This document shows positions 1 to 14,040 of a stretch of 32,389 bases of DNA, one piece after another. The notes below the pieces were generated by a model that saw only the letters and a list, made by a program, of their open reading frames with translations, had not been told where the DNA came from and ran no database searches. The first letter of the stretch is position 1; each line of letters begins with the position of its first letter. The stretch is from Bolinopsis microptera (Eukaryota; Ctenophora; Tentaculata; Lobata; Bolinopsidae). The position numbers were made by a program, and so were the translations under genes. The DNA is taken from positions 1 through 32,389 of the forward strand of contig NW_026971838.1 in NCBI RefSeq assembly GCF_026151205.1. The letters are read 5' to 3'.

Positions 1-3000
1 ATAAACATCATTAATTCAAATCACATATCATACATCATCAACTTAATATCAATTATCATAAATATAAACATTACATATTCATTCACATATATAATCATTC
101 ATACAATAATATTCATATACAATTATCATTTTCATTATACAAAACATATAAATCAAATTTATTAACAATCACATATACATCAATCATTACATATCAATTT
201 CATCAATTCATATCATAAATACATTAATCATCACATCAAATATCAATAAATTAATCAACTTTATATCATATCAACATACAAATCATCATTCATAAATCAA
301 TCAAATATATAATACAATCAAAACATTTCAATCAATCATATATATCAATCAATTCATCATCATTATATTAATAATATCATTCAATATTCAAATATAAAAA
401 TATCATAAATCAATCATCACACATAATATCATACAATTTCAATCAAATTACATATATACAATCAAATATAATAAAATCATTCATCAATAATTTCATATCA
501 ATTTCATCATTTTCAATACATCATTACATCATTTCACATAATATCTCAATACACACAATATCATTATTTTCATCATTAATCATTTCATAATATAACATAT
601 ACAATACAATTATCTTAATTAATTCAATTCACATCATCATCAATTCATATCATTTATATATTAATCAATCATATAAAATCAATTCAAAATAAAATATTCA
701 TACATTATAATCATATTTTAATTTACATCATCATAACACATTTATCATTATAACATAATAATCAATCAAATCATAACAAATATCAATTAAATCAAATTTA
801 TAAAAATCATTAATTTATCAATCAAATAATATTTCAAATATCATAAATATATTACAATAATCATAAAATTTACATAAAATTAAATTAATAAATATTCAAT
901 ATACATCAATATTAATAATCATTCATTCAATACATTTTACAAAATTCATATCATAAATATTTATCATACATAATCATCATAATACATATAATCATAAATA
1001 CAATAACAAATCATACATCATTTACAACATTTCATATCAATAATAAAACATATATACATTCATAATAAAATACATCAATCATATTCATTAAATCAATCAT
1101 ATCAAAATCATAATACAATTAATCATATTAATCATTTCATTATCAAATATCATACAATATATAAAATAACATATCATAATATCATTCATTAATCAATCAT
1201 AACCATAAATTATCATATAATCAATTATATATATAAATCATTAACATATCATAAATACAACAAAATTTAATCAAATCAATAAATCATACCAAATCATCAA
1301 TATTCATTTAAAATCAATATCAATAACATCATATCATTCATTATCATTAAATATATCATATAAATAACAAATCAATAATTTCAAACATCATCATATAATC
1401 ATCATCAATTCATTATTCATCATAAATCAATCATCATATAAATCAACATTAAAATTCAATAATCATACCATAATAATAATCATCATTATCATAATAATCA
1501 TCATACATTAAACAAATTCATCCATTATAATCAAATACAATATTCATATAAAAAATACAAAAATCATTAATCATCATAATATCAATCACAATATACATCA
1601 TACAATCAATATCAAAATCAAATTATCAATCAATTCATTAATCATCACAATATCAAATCAATACATTACAATACAATAATTATTATTCAAATCAATTCAA
1701 TTTCAAAACATTCAATCATTCAAAATTTCATCACATAAACATTAATCATATTATCATATCAATCATATTCAAATACATTACACAAATTATATATCAACAA
1801 TTCATATCATATCAAAAATATTTTCATCACAATTATATCATCATTCATATCAATTATCATCAAATAATATTTATTATATCATTATATCAATATAATTCAT
1901 CATTTTATCATATCAAAAATTATATTTAAATCATATTCATTCATTCAATTCATTCAATAATATACATCATCAACATTTCATAACATAATATTCACATATA
2001 ATTCATCATATTTCAATACAATCAATTTCACATATATCAATATTATATCAATCATAATTATATTCATATTCATACATTTCAAATTCTATATCACACATAC
2101 ATTCACATATACATCTCATTCAATAATTCAATATTTCATCAATTTCACAATATATCATTCAAACATATTCATATATTACATATCACTCATTATTATCATA
2201 TTATTCACAATCAATTTTACATTCATTAATCACAAATTTCATTTTACAATAAAATCAAACATATAATCATTATTCATTATAATTTCATCAATAATAATTC
2301 AATATATCATATCATATTTTTAATCATTTCATCAATTCAATCATCATATTATATTAATCATTCATATCCAATTATACATATCAATATAACATCATACATA
2401 ATAATCAATCACATTATTATCAATAATTATTATACAACATTCAATCATTTTATCATCATTTATTCATATAATTCATTATATTCAATTCATCATATTTCAT
2501 CACAAAATTACAATCAAAATTCATTCATATTAATATCATTCATATCATTTAAATAATTAAATATATTATCATATTCATCAAACAATTTCATTAAAAATTA
2601 CAAATTTATCATTAATATTATATAATTATATCAATTTCAAATAATCATATATATATATCAATCATTATATCAAATCAATCAAATCATTTAAATCAACATA
2701 TCATATATATTCAATATTTCAACATTATCATCAATTCAACAATTTCATCCAATATCATCATAATCATACATACATACATTTAATTCATTTATATTTCATC
2801 ATATAATCATCATTAATAAATATCATACAATCATATAAATCAAATAATTATCATATCAATCATTATCAAAATCAAAATCATCAATTATACAAATTTCAAC
2901 ATTCAATCAATTTCATAACAAACAATTTCAATTTAAATATATAATTCAATTTAATTCACATTTTATTTCATATAACACAATATCAATCAAATATTCATAT

Positions 3001-3228
3001 TTCATTCAATATTTCATTTATATATTATCATTCATTCAAACTATTTCATAAAATTTATATTATATTATTTATCATTTTCAAAAATTAATAAAAAAATATA
3101 ATCATTAATCAAATTTAAAAATCATATTTCCAAATATAAATTCATTATTATATATAATTCAAAAAAATTCAATATCATAATATTAATCAAAATATAAATT
3201 CATTAAATCATATATTTCATCATTTATA
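1..3228. other. G-free A/T/C low-complexity tract, no gene
   Basis: No G was seen on the + strand anywhere in this stretch. It is a non-tandem mixture of A and T with scattered single C. Nearly every C lies in 'tca' or 'aca': in the first 120 bases, 21 of 22 C are followed by A. CC and CT are rare. TAA is dense in all + frames, while TTA and TCA (TAA and TGA on the other strand) are dense on the - strand, so no frame stays open for a meaningful length. A G-free strand cannot encode the conserved G positions of tRNA or rRNA. Short chance microrepeats occur, such as an (AT)6 run at 2647-2658. The composition is seen directly; the absence of genes is a firm reading. The origin, whether artefact or real low-complexity DNA, is not decided by the sequence alone. 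Confidence 0.93.
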
Positions 3229-3436
3229 TAAATTTTCCCCAAAATTTTAAAAACCCCCCTTTTCCCCCTTTTTTTTTTAAAAAAAAAAAAAAACCCCCCA
3301 TTTTTTTTTAAAAACCAAAAAATTTTTTTTTTAAAAATTTTTTTTAAAAAAAAAATTTAAAATTTTTTAAAAAAAAATTTTTAAAAAAAAATTTTTTTAA
3401 AAAAAAAATTAAACATTTTTTTTAAAAAAAAAAAAA

Positions 3437-3471
<35 letters not shown>

Positions 3472-5078
3472 TTTAAAAAATTTTTTTAAAAAAATTTTTT
3501 TTTCCCAAAAAATTTTTTTTTTTTTTTTTAAATTTTTTAAAAATTTTTCCCTTTTTTTTTAAAAAATAAAAAAATTTAAAAAAAAAAAAAATTTTTTAAA
3601 AAAAAATTTTTTAAAAAAATTTTTTTAATTTTTTTTCCCTTTTCATTTTCCAAAAAAACCCCCCTTTAAAAAAAATTAAAAAATTTAAAAAATTTTTTTT
3701 TCCCTTTTTAAAAAATTTTTAAAAAAAAAATTAAAAAAAAAATTTTAAATTTTTAAAAAAATTTTAAAAAAATTTTTTTTTTTAAAAAAAAAAAAAAAAA
3801 TAAAAAAATTTTTTTTTTCCTTTTAAAAAATTTTTTTTCTTTTTTTTTTTTTTAAACCTTAAATTTTCCCTTTTCCAAATTTTTAAAAAAAAAAAAATTT
3901 TTTTTTTTATAAAATTTTTTAAAAAATTTTAAATTTTTTTTTTTTCCAAAATTTTTAAAAAATTTTTAAAAAATTTAAAAATTTTTAAAAAAAACCCCTT
4001 TTTAAAAAAAATAAAATTTTTTCCCAATTTTAAAAAAAAAATTTTTTAAATTTTTTAAAAAAAATTAAAAAAAAAAAATTTAAAACATTTTTTCAATTTT
4101 TTAAAAATTTTTTTTAAAAAAAAAATTTTTTTAAAAAAAAATTCCCTTTTTTTTTCCCCCTTTTTCCCAAAAAAAAATTTTTTTTTCCCAAATTTTTTTT
4201 AAAAAAAAATAAAACCCTTTAAAATTTTTTTTTTTCAATTTTTTTTTTTTTTAAAATTTTTTAAAAAAAATTTTTTTTTAAAAATTTTTTAAAAAATTAA
4301 AAAAAAATTTTTTAAAAAAAAATTAAAAAAAAAATTTTTTTTTTTAAAAAATTTTATTTAAAAAAAATTTTTTAAAAAAAAAAAAATTTTTTTAAAAAAA
4401 AAAAAATTTTAATTTAAAAATTTTAAATTTTTTTTAAAAAATTTTTTTTAAAAAAAAATTTTTTTTTAAAAATTTTTTCAAAATAAAATAAAAAAATAAA
4501 TTTCCTTTTTTTTTTTTTTTAAAAAAATTTTTTTAAAAAAAAAAAAAAAAAAATTTTTTTTAAAAAAAAAATTAAATTTTTTTAAAAAAAAAATTTTCCC
4601 TTTTTTTTTCCCTTTTTAATTTTTTTTTCCCAAAAATTTTTTTTTTTTTTTTTAAAAAAAAATAAAAAAAAAAAAAATTTTTTAAAAAAAAAAAAATTTT
4701 TTTAAAAAAAAAAATTTTTTTTTTTTTTAACCTATTTATTAAAATTTTTTTTTTTAAAAAAAATTTTTTTTCAAAAAAATTTAAAAAAATTTAAAAAAAA
4801 TTTAAAAAAAATTTTTTTTAAAAAAATTTTTTATTTTTTTAAAATTTTTAAAAACAAAATTTTTTTTAAACCAAAATTAAAATAAAATTTTTTAAAAAAA
4901 TTTTTAAAAAAATTTTTTTAAAAAAATTTTTAAAATTTTAAAAAAAAAAAAATTTTTATTTTAAAAAAACCCAAAAAAAAATTTTTTTTTTTTTTTAAAA
5001 AAAAAAAAATTTTTTTTAAACAAAAAAAAAACAAAAAAAAAAAAAAATAAAAAATTTAAACAAAAAAATAAAAAAAAT
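3229..5078. repeat. Stacked homopolymer-block tract (A, T and C runs)
   Basis: The texture changes abruptly near 3229. From there almost every base sits in a run, with blocks of A and T typically 4-10 long alternating and C appearing as CCC to CCCCCC rather than as the single C seen upstream. Long examples are 20 T at 3439-3458, 17 A at 3784-3800, 19 A at 4535-4553 and 15 A at 5033-5047. There is no G, no repeated unit and no fixed period, so this is not a satellite or microsatellite. The pattern looks like each base being called several times over, as expected if a basecaller segments a slow or stalled signal too finely. It decays gradually over about 5020-5080. No coding frame or RNA can be supported. 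That the tract exists as written is certain; that it is an artefact is inference. Confidence 0.93.
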
Positions 5079-5227
5079 ATCAATAATAAAATAAATAAAT
5101 TAAATCATAAATAATTATAATATCTCAATCAAAAATATAAAAAATTAAATTAAAATTATTTTAAAAAACAAAAAATCAAAAAATAAAAATAATATCAAAA
5201 TAATTAAAAATCATCATAAAAAAAAAT

Positions 5228-5236
5228 CCCCTCTCC
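5228..5236. other. Isolated C-rich cluster
   Basis: CCCC followed by TCTCC interrupts a tract otherwise almost free of C. CT and CC steps are rare elsewhere, so this is a local break in the compositional rule. No function is suggested. Confidence 0.6.
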
Positions 5237-5796
5237 ATAAATTATAAATAATATAAAAATTAAAAAAAATAATTTAATTAAAAAATATATCCAATTTTAA
5301 TTATATCCAATAAAAATAAAAAATTTAAATATAAAATATCAATATTAAAAATAAATATATATAAAAATATATAATAATTTTTAATTAAAAAATTAAAAAT
5401 AATATAAATCCATATAAATAAACAATTTAAAAAATATATAATCCATTTATTTAATATCAAAATAAAATATATATATAACAAAAATAATTCCAAAAAATAA
5501 AAAATATATATAAATAAATTTTATAATATAATATTAAAACATATTATCATATAAAATTTAAAATTATAAAAAAAATAAATATAATTCCCAATCAAAATAA
5601 TAAAAATATATATAAAAAATATATTCAATAAATTTAATAAATATCATAAAAAAAATATATCTATCAAATTTTAAAATTAAAAATCAAAAAATTATAATAA
5701 AAAACAATATAATATAAAAACCATAAAAAATATAAATATAAATTAAAAAAAATTATAAATATCAAAATATAAAACAATATTATAATAATAATATCC

Positions 5797-5825
5797 AAAA
5801 AAAAAAAAAAAAAAAAAAATTCCCC
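5797..5825. repeat. 23-base poly-A run followed by TTCCCC
   Basis: A at 5797-5819 is uninterrupted, then TT and CCCC at 5822-5825. It is the longest single A run in the window and lies outside the main homopolymer tract, shortly before the return of C-containing text. It could be read as a poly-A tail or retrotransposon end, but there is no coding body, target-site duplication or transcript-like sequence beside it. It resembles a brief recurrence of the 3229-5078 texture. Confidence 0.85.
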
Positions 5826-8164
5826 TATAATATTTATTTAAAATCATTAATAAATAATCAAATTATAAAAATTTTTAAAATATATAAAAATAATAATAAA
5901 TATAAATAATATCATATAATCATAAATATAATACCAATCATCAAATATAATTCAATTAACAAAATATTTCAATACAATCATAATAAACTACATTGAATAT
6001 TTTATAATATCATATCATATTCCATCCAATGTATCAATCATATTCATTTTTTTAATTTCAATTCATATTCAGCATATTTACATGTCATAAAATCCAATGA
6101 TTCATAACATATCACACATATCAGTCACATACAATTCATCATATTTAATATAAATAATACATCATTTATCATTTAATATTACATGTATCACATATACATA
6201 TACATGCATTTTATTCAAATTTGAAAAAATCACAGTATTTCATATACATAACAAATCACATTCATTTTCATCAAACATATATCATACAATTCCAAAAATA
6301 TCATTATACATATCCATATTATTAACAATATATATACAACAATCATTCAATCAGTTATTTCATTCATAATATAATATTCATTTATCATCATACATTAAAA
6401 CAATAAAATTTTTTATTATATAAACATTTCATTAATCATTTTCATCATATAAACATTTATATATATATTTCATCAAAAATTATACAATACATATCATATA
6501 ACATAAAGTATACAATCATGATATAATATCAATCATCATTCATAATCAATCATACAATATACAATTCATTAAAAATTAATCATTCATCATAATTATAACA
6601 CATTAATAATCATCCATCAATTCACATATCAGTGATCATTTTCACTAGTTCATCATTTTATCAATAAAAAAAAAAAATAAAAAAAATTACATATATCACA
6701 ATATACACATCAAACAAAAAATCAAAATACAATTCATTAATAACATATGAATAAGAATTCACATAGTACATCATTCAATACATATATAAGTACACATCAT
6801 ATTTCAATATTATACATCACATAAAAATTTTTAAAAATAAATTTAAAATTCATTATATTATATTATCATAATCATTCAAACATAAATAATTCATATATTT
6901 CATTTCAAGTCCATTCATTACATTATTCACATAAATATTTCATATATATAATTCATTTATCATACATCATATAAATCATTTCATACATATCCATCAAATA
7001 ATAACAGATATAATCAAATTTTTTCATATCATATTATATAATCATTTTATCATTCATCCATTCATTTAAAATCATCATTCATTACATATTACATTATTCA
7101 TACAAATATCATATGCACATTTCAAATAACACATTACATCAACATCATTACATATCAATCATATATTATTCATGATAATTATATTACATATTAAATCATA
7201 TTATTCATAAATAAAATATACACATTTTTCATTAGTTCATTATATCAAAAAATATAATCATTATTACATTCGATATATACAACATTAATTATATAATTTA
7301 TATAATCATCAAATTTGTCAGCATGTTATACATTTCATTCAGTCATTATTTCATTTATTTAATATCATTATCTTTTTATCCATATTCACATCATTTCATA
7401 AATAATACAAATTCATAATCATATTAAAATAACATCACACATATATCATTCATATCATCATAAATATATTATATATTATCTTTTCAATTATTTTTCAATT
7501 TCAAAATATTCATATACATTCATTACACAAGGAATTTTATACACAATCAATTACATAATAAATATATTTTCAAAATTCAATTATTATCATTCATTCACAA
7601 ATCATTCCAAATCATTATTACAATCAAGAATCATCAATTTCATTAATCACATCATATACATTATAACATATCATCACCAATCGCACAAACATCATCATAT
7701 ATCATTATTATACAATTCACAAATCAGACAAAAAAAAAAATTCATTTATCATAAAACATTAACATATGATTATAGTATCAATATTCAATTCATAAACAAC
7801 AGAATTACATTTAATTACAATACATCATTCAAATTTACAATTAATATTATTTAATATTCATTCAAATTATATAGAATTGAACATATATACACAACAAATA
7901 TACATATTTATAACATTATCAATTTCAAATACATCATTTCACATCAATACATCATCATTCATCAATATCATTAATTATTCAATATACATATCATTTATTC
8001 ATTCATACCAATTCATATTATTCATCATCAATAAATTTCATTATTCATTCATTTAATGTCATTTCAAAGTCATTTATATTTTATTATCAAATCAAATTCA
8101 ATGATTATCCTATTTCACACAATATAATAATAATCATACATCATATAAAATCCATTCCATTATA

Positions 8165-8171
8165 CCCCCCC
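8165..8171. repeat. C7 homopolymer run
   Basis: Seven consecutive C followed by AAAA lie in a region where CC is otherwise rare. It looks like the C blocks of the homopolymer tract and has no obvious regulatory or structural reading. Confidence 0.8.
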
Positions 8172-11100
8172 AAAATATTATATACACACATTCACAAATA
8201 TAATTAAACATTTTCATTAAACATTACATTTCATATATTCATTCAAAACATATTTCAATTATCATAATCAATTCATATCATTTCAATCAATCAATTTTCA
8301 CAATTCACAACAGTACATATACATTTCAAGTCATCACTCACATATCATATTCAACATATCATAATATAAATAATATCATTATATAAATATTTCACAACAT
8401 ATTCACAAATTATATTATTATGAAAATTTTAAATATCACCCATCATTTCAATTCATATTTTATTCAATCAACACAAATTTCATATTAATTCATATCATAA
8501 TAATAGTTTACATTTCATCAAAATGTCATTCATAAATATACAAAACATCAAATTTCAAATATTCATAAATAATATTCAATTTTCATGCATACATTTCAAT
8601 TATATTTTCATTATAATATTTCATTTTAAATTTCATTTATCATCATACAAATTACATCACATTCCATTTATTTTTAATAACATCATATAACAATTATAAA
8701 TATTCATTATTTATTTATCAAATTTTTCATCATCATCATTAAATAATATCACATTGATCAAAAATATATAATATTTCAATATATCATCATATATTTACAT
8801 ATAATACATCAAACATATTTCAAATCATAAAATCCACATGGCAATTATTCTATATCAACACACATCATATATTTCACATAATCCATATCATATCATCATA
8901 CAATATACAATCAATATTAAAATTCACCACATCAAATACATGATATAATCATATATTTATCATTTCATTAAATTTCATTTTATCATTACTTTGAAAAGTC
9001 ATAATACATATTTTTTCATATTATAATTATTTATATATAATTCAATAATTTTCATCATCATATAAATACACACAATCATATCATTCACAAAACATAATCA
9101 TTTATTCATAACATTATCACATTCATTATTCATCACTTCATACATACATATTTTATAATACATCACAATATACATTTATTTCATAGTTTGCAATAATATT
9201 CAACATTTCAAATATTATAATTTCATATGAACATCAAAACATTCATATATAAAACATTCACATTCAAATATTAATTCATAAATCATTAATTTCCATATTT
9301 ACAATTATCAAATCATCAAAAAATTCAATTCAAACCAAGTTATATAATCATCACATCAATTCATCATTAATTCAACATACAGATGATACACATATACACT
9401 CAATTCACACACAAGTAACATTTCATAAAGATACAATATCATTTAATCCATACATCAACAAATAACATTATTCCAACATAATAAATTCAAATCACACACA
9501 CATATTATAACAAATACAATTATTTTATTATATAATAAAAATACATCATTTTCATATATTCCAATTATAATCTTATAATAATTCATATCATATACAAATT
9601 TATCATTAATAAAAAATAAATATTATCAATTCCCCTAATTTCCTTTATTCATTTCATTCATTTGCATTATGTTAAATTTCATCAATTACAAATTTTTATC
9701 AAATCATATATTTAATCATATTATATATATAATTCATACACATTAAAATCATTCATACAATAATACATCATATTCATTCAGTCATATAATTCATCAATTA
9801 ATATAATACAGTTCAAATATCATACATCACATTAAATATATCATTCACATTATAATTATTAATTTATAATAAATCATATAGTCATTCAATCAATATCATA
9901 CCAATATATAAACAACATTCAAAAAAAAAACATTATATTAAACAATTCAATTTCATCCATTTATCACAATTCAAACTACATTCCACATTCATAATCCAAT
10001 TAAACAAAAAAATTTTCAAATTTCACCTATATATTATATGTTATTATATTAGTTCACAATATTCTTCATTTAGATTAATATACAAATAATATTCATATAT
10101 TTCATTTCATATACTTTTATTCAATCATCACATATACAACAATCAATTTTCATTATATTTTTAATATTTCTTTCAATATATAATTATAATTATCATATTT
10201 AATTTTACAATCATATTCAAAATTTTATTTATTCATTAATAATATATAAAATATCATATATCATCATTCAATTTAATAATTTATTATCATCACAAGCTCA
10301 TTCATTTTCAGATATAATGTTAGCATTTATCATCTAAAATAATACATACATGATATCATACATAACAGTCAACATTAAACAATATATTTTCAAATCAATT
10401 TCACATACATATTCATTCAATACACATTCATACATATATATATGATATTTTCACCAAATAATTATACACATTCACAATACTCATAAAATAACATCATCAT
10501 TCACATAAATCCATCATCATTTCATTTATTCATCATATACATTATTCAGTTATAAATAAATTATAACATTATCATCATCATATATAAATATTTCATCAAA
10601 ATATATTATATATCATGTCATCAATCCAATTACATAGTTATCATCTTAAATGATTTCATAACAATAATTCATATTATATCAATACAATCATTCATATAAA
10701 TCCATTCATTTTACATTAACCTGATTTATTCATTCATATCATTCACATCATCATCAAATATTCAATTTTAAACATTTCATACATTCATCAATAATATTAA
10801 GCATCAATAATCATCATATCAAAATTATTTTTCATTCATCAATCAATTCAATATGTAATTCATAATCAAACATCAATATTTTATCATCATCCATACAAAT
10901 TCATAATCATTATAATTACCATTTTCATAAATAAATCATTATATAAAATATTGTCAATAATATTATCAAATCAAATCCACATTACAATTTATAATTCAAA
11001 TTCAATTGCAAATACATACTTCAATAACATTTCAAATATCATTATATTCACATTTAATTTCATCAAATTCATTCCATATTCATCATCATTCATTTATTTC

Positions 11101-12231
11101 ATTCACCATATATTTCACATACATATCATAATTTAAATCGATTCAAAATGCATATTATTAAATTAATATGTATTCAATAGATCATCCATTAATTAATTAT
11201 TATACATATTTATTTCACAAGTTAAAATTACATAAGAATATTATATAAATTTATTCTAATTCACATTTTCAATAATCATCATATTTTATTATTTTCAGTT
11301 ACATTTCATTCAGTCATCAATCATTTCTATCACAATTTGCATTTATTATTCATATCAATCATTATTCATTATCGATAGTATATCATTCATATAAATTTCA
11401 TATATATTAAAAGAATACATATATAATCATACATATATATCATTCAATATTTTCATATATTTACATTTTTTATCATCATATCAATCACAAAAAATATTCA
11501 TTTTCAAAAAATTACAAATCAAATTCAACAATATAGAATTCAATCATCACACAATATATTCATACATCAATAACATCATTTCATATCATCTCATCAGTAA
11601 AACAATTTAATAATAATCAATCAATTACATAACATAATAAATTAATAAATTTTTCACATATATTCATAAATAATCATTATTCAAAAAATTTCATCAATCC
11701 ATATATACATCTATCATAAAATTTTACAGTCATATTAAAATATTCAATAATTCCAATATATTTCAAAGAATTATATACATCATTAATATTTCAATTCCAT
11801 AAAGCAATCACAAAAGATTTCATCATTTTACATCACTCATACATCATTCAAAAATATTCAATTCAAATATCTCAAAATATAGTATTTCATTTCATATTCA
11901 AAAATATATCATATATTAGCATAATGCATCATTCAATCAATCAATAACATACATAATTATATAATAATGATCAATTAATCACAGACTACAACACACATAT
12001 ATATCAAATTTTAAAATTAATAAACATATCAATTATTAAGTAAATAAATACAATCATATAATCACATACAATTTCATCATAATTGTTCACATATTATATA
12101 TTTCACATATAGCAGCAATCAACAACAATTAATACAAATCAATCATAAAATTATATTCAACATTAATATCATTAAAATGCAATAGTCAATTCATATATCA
12201 ATATATTCATTATTATTATCAAAAAATATTT

Positions 12232-12244
12232 CCCAAAAATCCCC
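12232..12244. repeat. Short CCC-A5-T-CCCC burst
   Basis: CCC at 12232-12234, five A, one T and CCCC at 12241-12244, preceded by TTT and followed by ATTT. This is the same blocky texture as 3229-5078, in miniature and embedded in ordinary 'tca/aca' text. I read it as a brief return of the same state, not as a biological motif. Confidence 0.7.
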
Positions 12245-14040
12245 ATTTATTTTATCAACATTTAACAATATTTATATACATACATCACATTCACATTTAT
12301 CAAACATCAGATTTTCATATATATTCAATTTAAATAATATATCAATCACAATTAATAATTATCATTTCATCATTCATTTTATATTTATTACATCATTATA
12401 TCATAACATTTAACAATTCATCAATTTACACAACATACATCCATTATCACATATTATTGAATATTTCAATCATTATTATATACAATTATCATTTAACATA
12501 TAATTCATATGATACATATAATTTTTATATAAATATATATTTCATATCACATCACAATAATATATTTTATCAATTCAATCATCATACACTATTCATCATA
12601 TATATGTTATTCATTTTTACAAACATAATTTGATAATATTAATTTTCATATATTGAAGATCATTTTCACATATTAAATTAATCATTTTCATCATATTCAT
12701 TATACATTTCACATTTCATTCATTTCATAATCATTAAATCATTCACATCATTTTTCACATTTCAATATCATACATAATTTCATCAATTCATAAAAAATTC
12801 AAGTAAATAATAATTAATATATCAACAAAAATACATCATACAATATAAAATTCATTATCATAATTATTCATACATAAACAAATATAAAAATATTTCATAT
12901 ATCATCATTTATCATAATTATTCACACATTAATCATATATTAATACAATTTCAACACACAATACACAATCACATATGTATATTCGATACCATCATAACCG
13001 ATTAAAAATATTCATCATATTCATTTATATACATTTAATTCAAACATCACAATTAACATCAAAATTTAAGTACACACATCATCATTAACAAATATTCATA
13101 ATTTATCATTTATCATTTTCATTCATATTACATTAATTTCACATCAATTTCATCATTTCAAACATTATAATTATCATATGAAAATAAATTCATCAATCAT
13201 AATTAATATATCATTTATATTTTTCCACATATACAATATATCAAATAATATTAAATTTTACAATTATAATCATAATTTATACACAAAAATAATTTCATAT
13301 ATTGTCAATAATTTTATTATCACAAATAATTTAGTCATATTAAAAATATATTTTTCATCAAATATCAATAAATTCATTTCAATTATATTTAATTAGCATT
13401 AACAATATTCATCCATACATATATAAATCAATTAAATATTTACATCATTCATAAAAAACAAAAAACATCAAAATATACACATTATTCATATATATATCAT
13501 ATTCATTATAACAGTCAAAAATATATCATTATATTCAACAATTTTCTCATATGTTCATATATTACATCAATCAACACAATATATATTTTATCATTTCAAT
13601 TTCAGTTCATCAATTTATAATACACAATATCATTCATAATATTAATCAATTGTCTATAAAATAACATTGACAACATATATTGATAAACATATATAATCAT
13701 TAAAGACAATGCATATTATCATATCATCACACACATCACATACATATCAAGCACACATTCATATTAAATTCATCAATCACATCATATAAACATACATATT
13801 AATCAATAATGATTTAACATTTTCAATATAATAAAAAAAAAAAATAAATTACATCATAATATATTACAATTAATTATAATATCATTATTCCTTATATATG
13901 TACATTCATCATATATACATATAAATATATTTCATCAATTCATATTCATTATATCAAATCATATAATTCATTTTTCAATATCATCAGTTCTCCACATTAT
14001 AATTATCAATCACATTCATTTCATTTCAATCAAACAATTA

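Larger units (their letters stand above)
5079..5910. other. A-rich, C-poor, G-free tract, no gene
   Basis: In this stretch A clearly exceeds T and C is sparse. The line at 5341-5400 holds about 38 A, 22 T and no C or G. A small C cluster at 5228-5236 and a poly-A run at 5797-5819 interrupt it. Because TCA is scarce on the + strand, TGA stops are scarce on the - strand, and a 71-codon - strand frame is open at 5278-5493. Its translation is almost only I, L, F, Y, N and K, it has no ribosome-binding site (the - strand has very few G here), and its length is what chance allows, so I do not call it a gene. The 'tca/aca' texture returns around 5900-5940. Confidence 0.88.
5911..14040. other. A/T/C low-complexity tract with sparse G, no gene
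   Basis: The 'tca/aca' texture of the first segment resumes, but single Gs now appear, the first at 5995. G is densest just after onset (10 in 5995-6240, about 4%) and then falls to roughly 1-1.5% (10 counted in 8041-8760). GG is rare, for example at 7531-7532 and in ATGG near 8830. C is still almost always followed by A. A and T are roughly equal. Short A runs occur at 6666-6677, 7730-7740 and 13833-13844, and a C7 run at 8165-8171. Open frames at 10951-11136 and 13178-13396 (61 and 72 codons) are monotonous I/N/S/H/F/Y/K strings without ribosome-binding sites and are chance. I find no tRNA, rRNA, CRISPR or inverted-repeat element. Confidence 0.9.

Noticed and set aside
1473-1504. 14-base direct repeat (1473-1486 and 1491-1504)
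   Set aside because: Both copies are ATA/ATC microrepeat text. Such repeats are expected by chance here, and no array continues, so it is neither CRISPR nor an iteron set.
5278-5493. 71-codon - strand frame resembling a hydrophobic membrane protein
   Set aside because: The hydrophobic I/L/F/Y content follows automatically from T-rich codons on the - strand in an A-rich tract. The frame stays open because TCA is locally scarce on the + strand.
1-5994. All + frames would be open under a ciliate-type code (TAA and TAG as glutamine, TGA as the only stop)
   Set aside because: This follows trivially from the absence of G: TGA cannot occur, but neither can ATG or any Gly, Ala, Val, Asp or Glu codon. 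It is not evidence for recoding.
13178-13396. 72-codon open frame starting ATGAAAATA
   Set aside because: The start looks gene-like, but no purine-rich site lies upstream and the protein is a monotonous I/N/S/Y/F string with no recognisable motif.
13667-13697. TTGACA (13667-13672) and TATAAT (13692-13697) with a 19-base spacer, like a sigma70 promoter
   Set aside because: The spacer is longer than the preferred 17, TATAAT is expected by chance everywhere in such AT-rich text, and no gene follows.
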